Shown here piece after piece: positions 14,044 to 16,343 of a DNA stretch of 16,343 nt. Positions within the stretch are counted from its first letter, which is position 1, and each line of letters begins with the position of its first letter. The notes beneath the pieces were generated by a model. The model was given only the letters and a program-made list of their open reading frames with translations. It was not told where the DNA came from and did no database searches. This DNA comes from JAVJSD01 sp040219575 (lineage in GTDB: Bacteria; Planctomycetota; Planctomycetia; Pirellulales; Pirellulaceae), in NCBI GenBank assembly GCA_040219575.1, contig JAVJSD010000149.1, positions 1-16,343 of the forward strand, written 5' to 3'. A program made the position numbers and the translations under genes.

Positions 14044-16317
14044 ATGCACGATTCTCCCCTTCCCGACGACGCCGTCTCCCCGGAGCAGGAGGCGGAAATC
14101 CACGCGATTTGCGATCGATTCGCGCAGCGGTGGCGAACCCCGCCGCGGATTGAGGAATTCCTCGTGGAAGCGGCGGCGGAGCACCGCGCAGCGCTGTTCT
14201 ACGGGTTGCTGTGTCGCGAACTCGAACTGCGGCGCAGCGGGGGGCAGGTTCCCGAGTTGGACGAATACCAGGCTCGTTTTCCCAACTATCTGACGCAGAT
14301 CAACGCCGCCTTCGAAGCCACGTGCGCGCTGCATCACAATCGCGAATCAATTCCGGCACGCGACGCGGCGCCCCCCGATTCGCAGCGGCACGCCGACGAA
14401 AACGCCACGAACCGTTCGGTGAGCACGGTCAACACCGACTCGACGCCGTCTCCGCCGTGGATTCTCACCGACGAATCGTCCGACGACTTCAAGTTTCTGC
14501 GAACTCTGGGACGCGGCGCCTCGGGTGAAGTGCTGCTGGCGTGGCAGCAATCGTTATCGCGGCGCGTCGCCGTCAAACGCACGCAAAACGTCGGCTCCGA
14601 AGCGCGGACGATGGCGCAGCTCGAGCACCCGCGCATCGTGCGCGTCTACTCCGAGTCGATCGACGAGCTAAACGATACGCGGTTGATCTGCATGCAGTAC
14701 GTGCCGGGCCCGACGCTGGCCGACGTGTTGAAGCGGCTCAAGGATTTCGCTCCCGCCGAACGATCGGGGAAGACGTTTCTGCAGGCGATCGACGAATTGG
14801 CCGCGCACGATGAATCGCTCGATGCGGAAGGCCTGCGTGAGCGCCAACTGCTGGCGTCCCTCTCCTGGACGGAGGTTGTCTGCCGTCTGGTCGCCGGACT
14901 CGCCGAAGCGCTTCACTTTGCGCATCGACACGGCGTACTGCACCGAGACATCAAGCCCGCCAACATCCTGCTCGATCCCTACGGCCGGGCGATGCTGGCC
15001 GACTTCAGCCTCTCGTTCACCAGTTTGCAAGACAGCGACGACGGCGAACCGTTGTTTGGAGGAACGCTCTCGTACATGGCGCCCGAACATCTGGACGCCT
15101 TTGGGTCGCACGATCCCGTGCAGGCGGCCGACGCGGTCGACGAGCGAAGCGACATCTTTTCGTTGGGCATTGTCTTGTACGAGGCGCTGGCGCTGCGGCG
15201 GCCCTGGTCGACGCGTACGCAAAACCTCGATCGCGGCGCGCTTGCACAATCGGCCCAACAGCGTCGCCAGCCGCCCCCATCATTGCTCACGGTGCTCCCC
15301 GAACTTTCCTATGCGGTGGATCAGACCGTCCAGACTTGCCTGGCGGGCGAACCGTCCGAGCGGTTTCAGGACGCGGGCCGACTGGCGGCGGCGCTGGCCG
15401 GTTGTGAAGCGCTCGAGCGGGCGCGTCGCCGCTTGCCGTCGGCCGGCGCGATCACCCAGGCGCTGGAGCACTTGCCGCTGTTGGGAGGCGTCGCCACTGC
15501 CCTTTCGCCGCATCTGGTTGGAAATGTGATGGCCGCCGGCTTTTTGGCGCTCGCCGCGTTTCCCCGCCTCGACGCGAGCGAGCGTGTGGGATACCTCGCC
15601 GTCGCGGTGGGTTACGGTCTGGCGGCGTTTTCGCTGACCGGGCTGTTGGTCGCCGTTTTCTTTGGTCGGGCGACGAGCGTCTCTCGGCGGTTGAAGACCG
15701 GCCGGATCGTCGATCGCCGCCAAGTCGAGCGCGGGCGCCGGCAGGCGCTGCGGTTTCCTCGCTGGTCGATTCTCATCTCCTGCGGCGGCTGGCTGCCGGT
15801 GTTGGTCGTTGTGCCTGTCGGACTGGCGGCGGTCTCCGGCGGCATCACGCCGGGCGAGTACGCGGTGCTCGCGGTGTCGGTGATCATCGGGCTGCTGGTG
15901 GCCACGCCGTATTGCTACTTTCTGCTGCAGCATCAGAGCGTGCGGCTGCTGTATCCTCTGCTCTGGTCCGACGCCGCCGATTTCACGCCGATTGCGCGAC
16001 GCGAACTCGCATACGCCGCGCCCTGGATGCGTGGGATGCAGATTATCTCGGGCCTGGCGCCGCTGGCGGGGGCCGTCCTACTGGTGCTCTTGGGCCCCAA
16101 TACATTTTTGACCGGCGGCTACCTCGAATTCCGGCTGTTCACGGCGACGCTGATCGTGCTCGGGATGGCCGGCATTCCGCTCTGCATTCGCGCCAACCGT
16201 CTGATCACCGAATCGATCGACGTCTTTACGCAATCGCACGACTCGAGTGACGCAGAGAGATCGAGCGCCGCGCCGCAGGCGCAGGCGAGCGTCGAGGCGT
16301 CAGCCCGACGTGCCTGA
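14044..16317 (+). CDS. membrane Ser/Thr protein kinase (Hanks type) with DFS in place of DFG
   Basis: This 757-aa protein starts at the ATG at 14044. The frame opens at 13822, but its first 74 codons are Arg/Cys-rich and unlike a protein start; no strong RBS is seen at either start. Residues about 10-90 are the N-terminal domain usual in planctomycete kinases (FAQRWRTPPRIEEFL; ELDEYQARFPNY). The kinase domain (about 148-455) has the Gly loop LGRGASGEV (155-163), Lys178 (VAVKR), Glu186, catalytic loop LHRDIKPANILL (Asp302), Asp320 in ADFSLSF, and MAPE (345-348). A long charged insert (about 231-275) sits before the catalytic loop. From about 480 on there are roughly six hydrophobic segments (near 482-505, 515-541, 575-597, 604-627, 664-684, 697-715), so it is a membrane protein with a cytoplasmic kinase. 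DFS instead of DFG may alter activity. Confidence 0.9.
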   Translation: MHDSPLPDDAVSPEQEAEIHAICDRFAQRWRTPPRIEEFLVEAAAEHRAALFYGLLCRELELRRSGGQVPELDEYQARFPNYLTQINAAFEATCALHHNRESIPARDAAPPDSQRHADENATNRSVSTVNTDSTPSPPWILTDESSDDFKFLRTLGRGASGEVLLAWQQSLSRRVAVKRTQNVGSEARTMAQLEHPRIVRVYSESIDELNDTRLICMQYVPGPTLADVLKRLKDFAPAERSGKTFLQAIDELAAHDESLDAEGLRERQLLASLSWTEVVCRLVAGLAEALHFAHRHGVLHRDIKPANILLDPYGRAMLADFSLSFTSLQDSDDGEPLFGGTLSYMAPEHLDAFGSHDPVQAADAVDERSDIFSLGIVLYEALALRRPWSTRTQNLDRGALAQSAQQRRQPPPSLLTVLPELSYAVDQTVQTCLAGEPSERFQDAGRLAAALAGCEALERARRRLPSAGAITQALEHLPLLGGVATALSPHLVGNVMAAGFLALAAFPRLDASERVGYLAVAVGYGLAAFSLTGLLVAVFFGRATSVSRRLKTGRIVDRRQVERGRRQALRFPRWSILISCGGWLPVLVVVPVGLAAVSGGITPGEYAVLAVSVIIGLLVATPYCYFLLQHQSVRLLYPLLWSDAADFTPIARRELAYAAPWMRGMQIISGLAPLAGAVLLVLLGPNTFLTGGYLEFRLFTATLIVLGMAGIPLCIRANRLITESIDVFTQSHDSSDAERSSAAPQAQASVEASARRA

Positions 16318-16343
16318 GACGCTGTGAACACGTCGGGCTGACG
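16298..16343 (+). terminator. 15-bp hairpin at the end of the kinase gene
   Basis: CGTCAGCCCGACGTG (16298-16312) pairs perfectly with CACGTCGGGCTGACG (16329-16343) across a 16-base loop that contains the kinase TGA (16315-16317). The window ends at the last paired base, so a following T-run cannot be checked. Confidence 0.55.

Overview
The window looks like a piece of a GC-rich Planctomycetota (Pirellulales-like) chromosome carrying the right part of an integrated, phage-like element. The phylum is an inference. It rests on the C-terminal membrane-spanning Ser/Thr kinase with the N-terminal domain typical of planctomycete kinases, the fused receiver/anti-sigma-type ATPase, the secreted D/P/F/G-rich protein, and the GC-rich coding bias. 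No rRNA or housekeeping marker is present to settle it.

Left part (about 1-6985), accessory DNA. The window opens in the 5' end of an IS3-type transposase gene on the minus strand, next to a small Lys-rich minus-strand ORF. From 652 a rightward gene train begins. It starts at a promoter whose 17-bp spacer holds a perfect palindrome, a likely operator, and runs: a small winged-helix DNA-binding protein; a strong hairpin; two small unknown proteins; a small serine recombinase (resolvase/invertase type); a TerS-like protein overlapping a complete large terminase; two more unknown proteins; a structured non-coding stretch; and a 554-aa large serine integrase. No portal, capsid, protease or tail gene lies among them.

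Junction (about 6985). The integrase gene runs into the 5' three-quarters of a tRNA-Lys(TTT) gene on the opposite strand. Its last six codons are tRNA sequence, and its TAA stop is the complement of the anticodon loop. The tRNA loses its canonical sequence in the T loop just after the T-stem/TTC. I read this as the right attachment junction of the element. The matching tRNA 3' half is not in the window, so the left end probably lies beyond position 1.

Right part (7041-16343), chromosomal. Three further minus-strand tRNAs follow: Ile(GAT, aberrant D-arm), Glu(TTC) and Phe(GAA). Next comes a minus-strand signalling cluster ending at an intrinsic terminator: a pentapeptide-repeat protein, a receiver + HATPase response regulator, and a soluble tripartite hybrid histidine kinase whose GTG start overlaps the regulator gene by 11 nt. 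Then comes a secreted/periplasmic protein of unknown function on the minus strand with its own terminator. Divergent to it is a Ser/Thr kinase with about six C-terminal membrane segments, whose 3' end merges into a 15-bp hairpin at the window edge.

How they work together (inference). The left genes form a lysogeny-type control and mobilisation module: repressor/operator, integrase, resolvase and DNA-packaging motor. The lack of structural genes recalls phage satellites that use a helper's virion, but a decayed prophage is equally possible from this window alone. The right genes form ordinary signal transduction with no visible link to the element.
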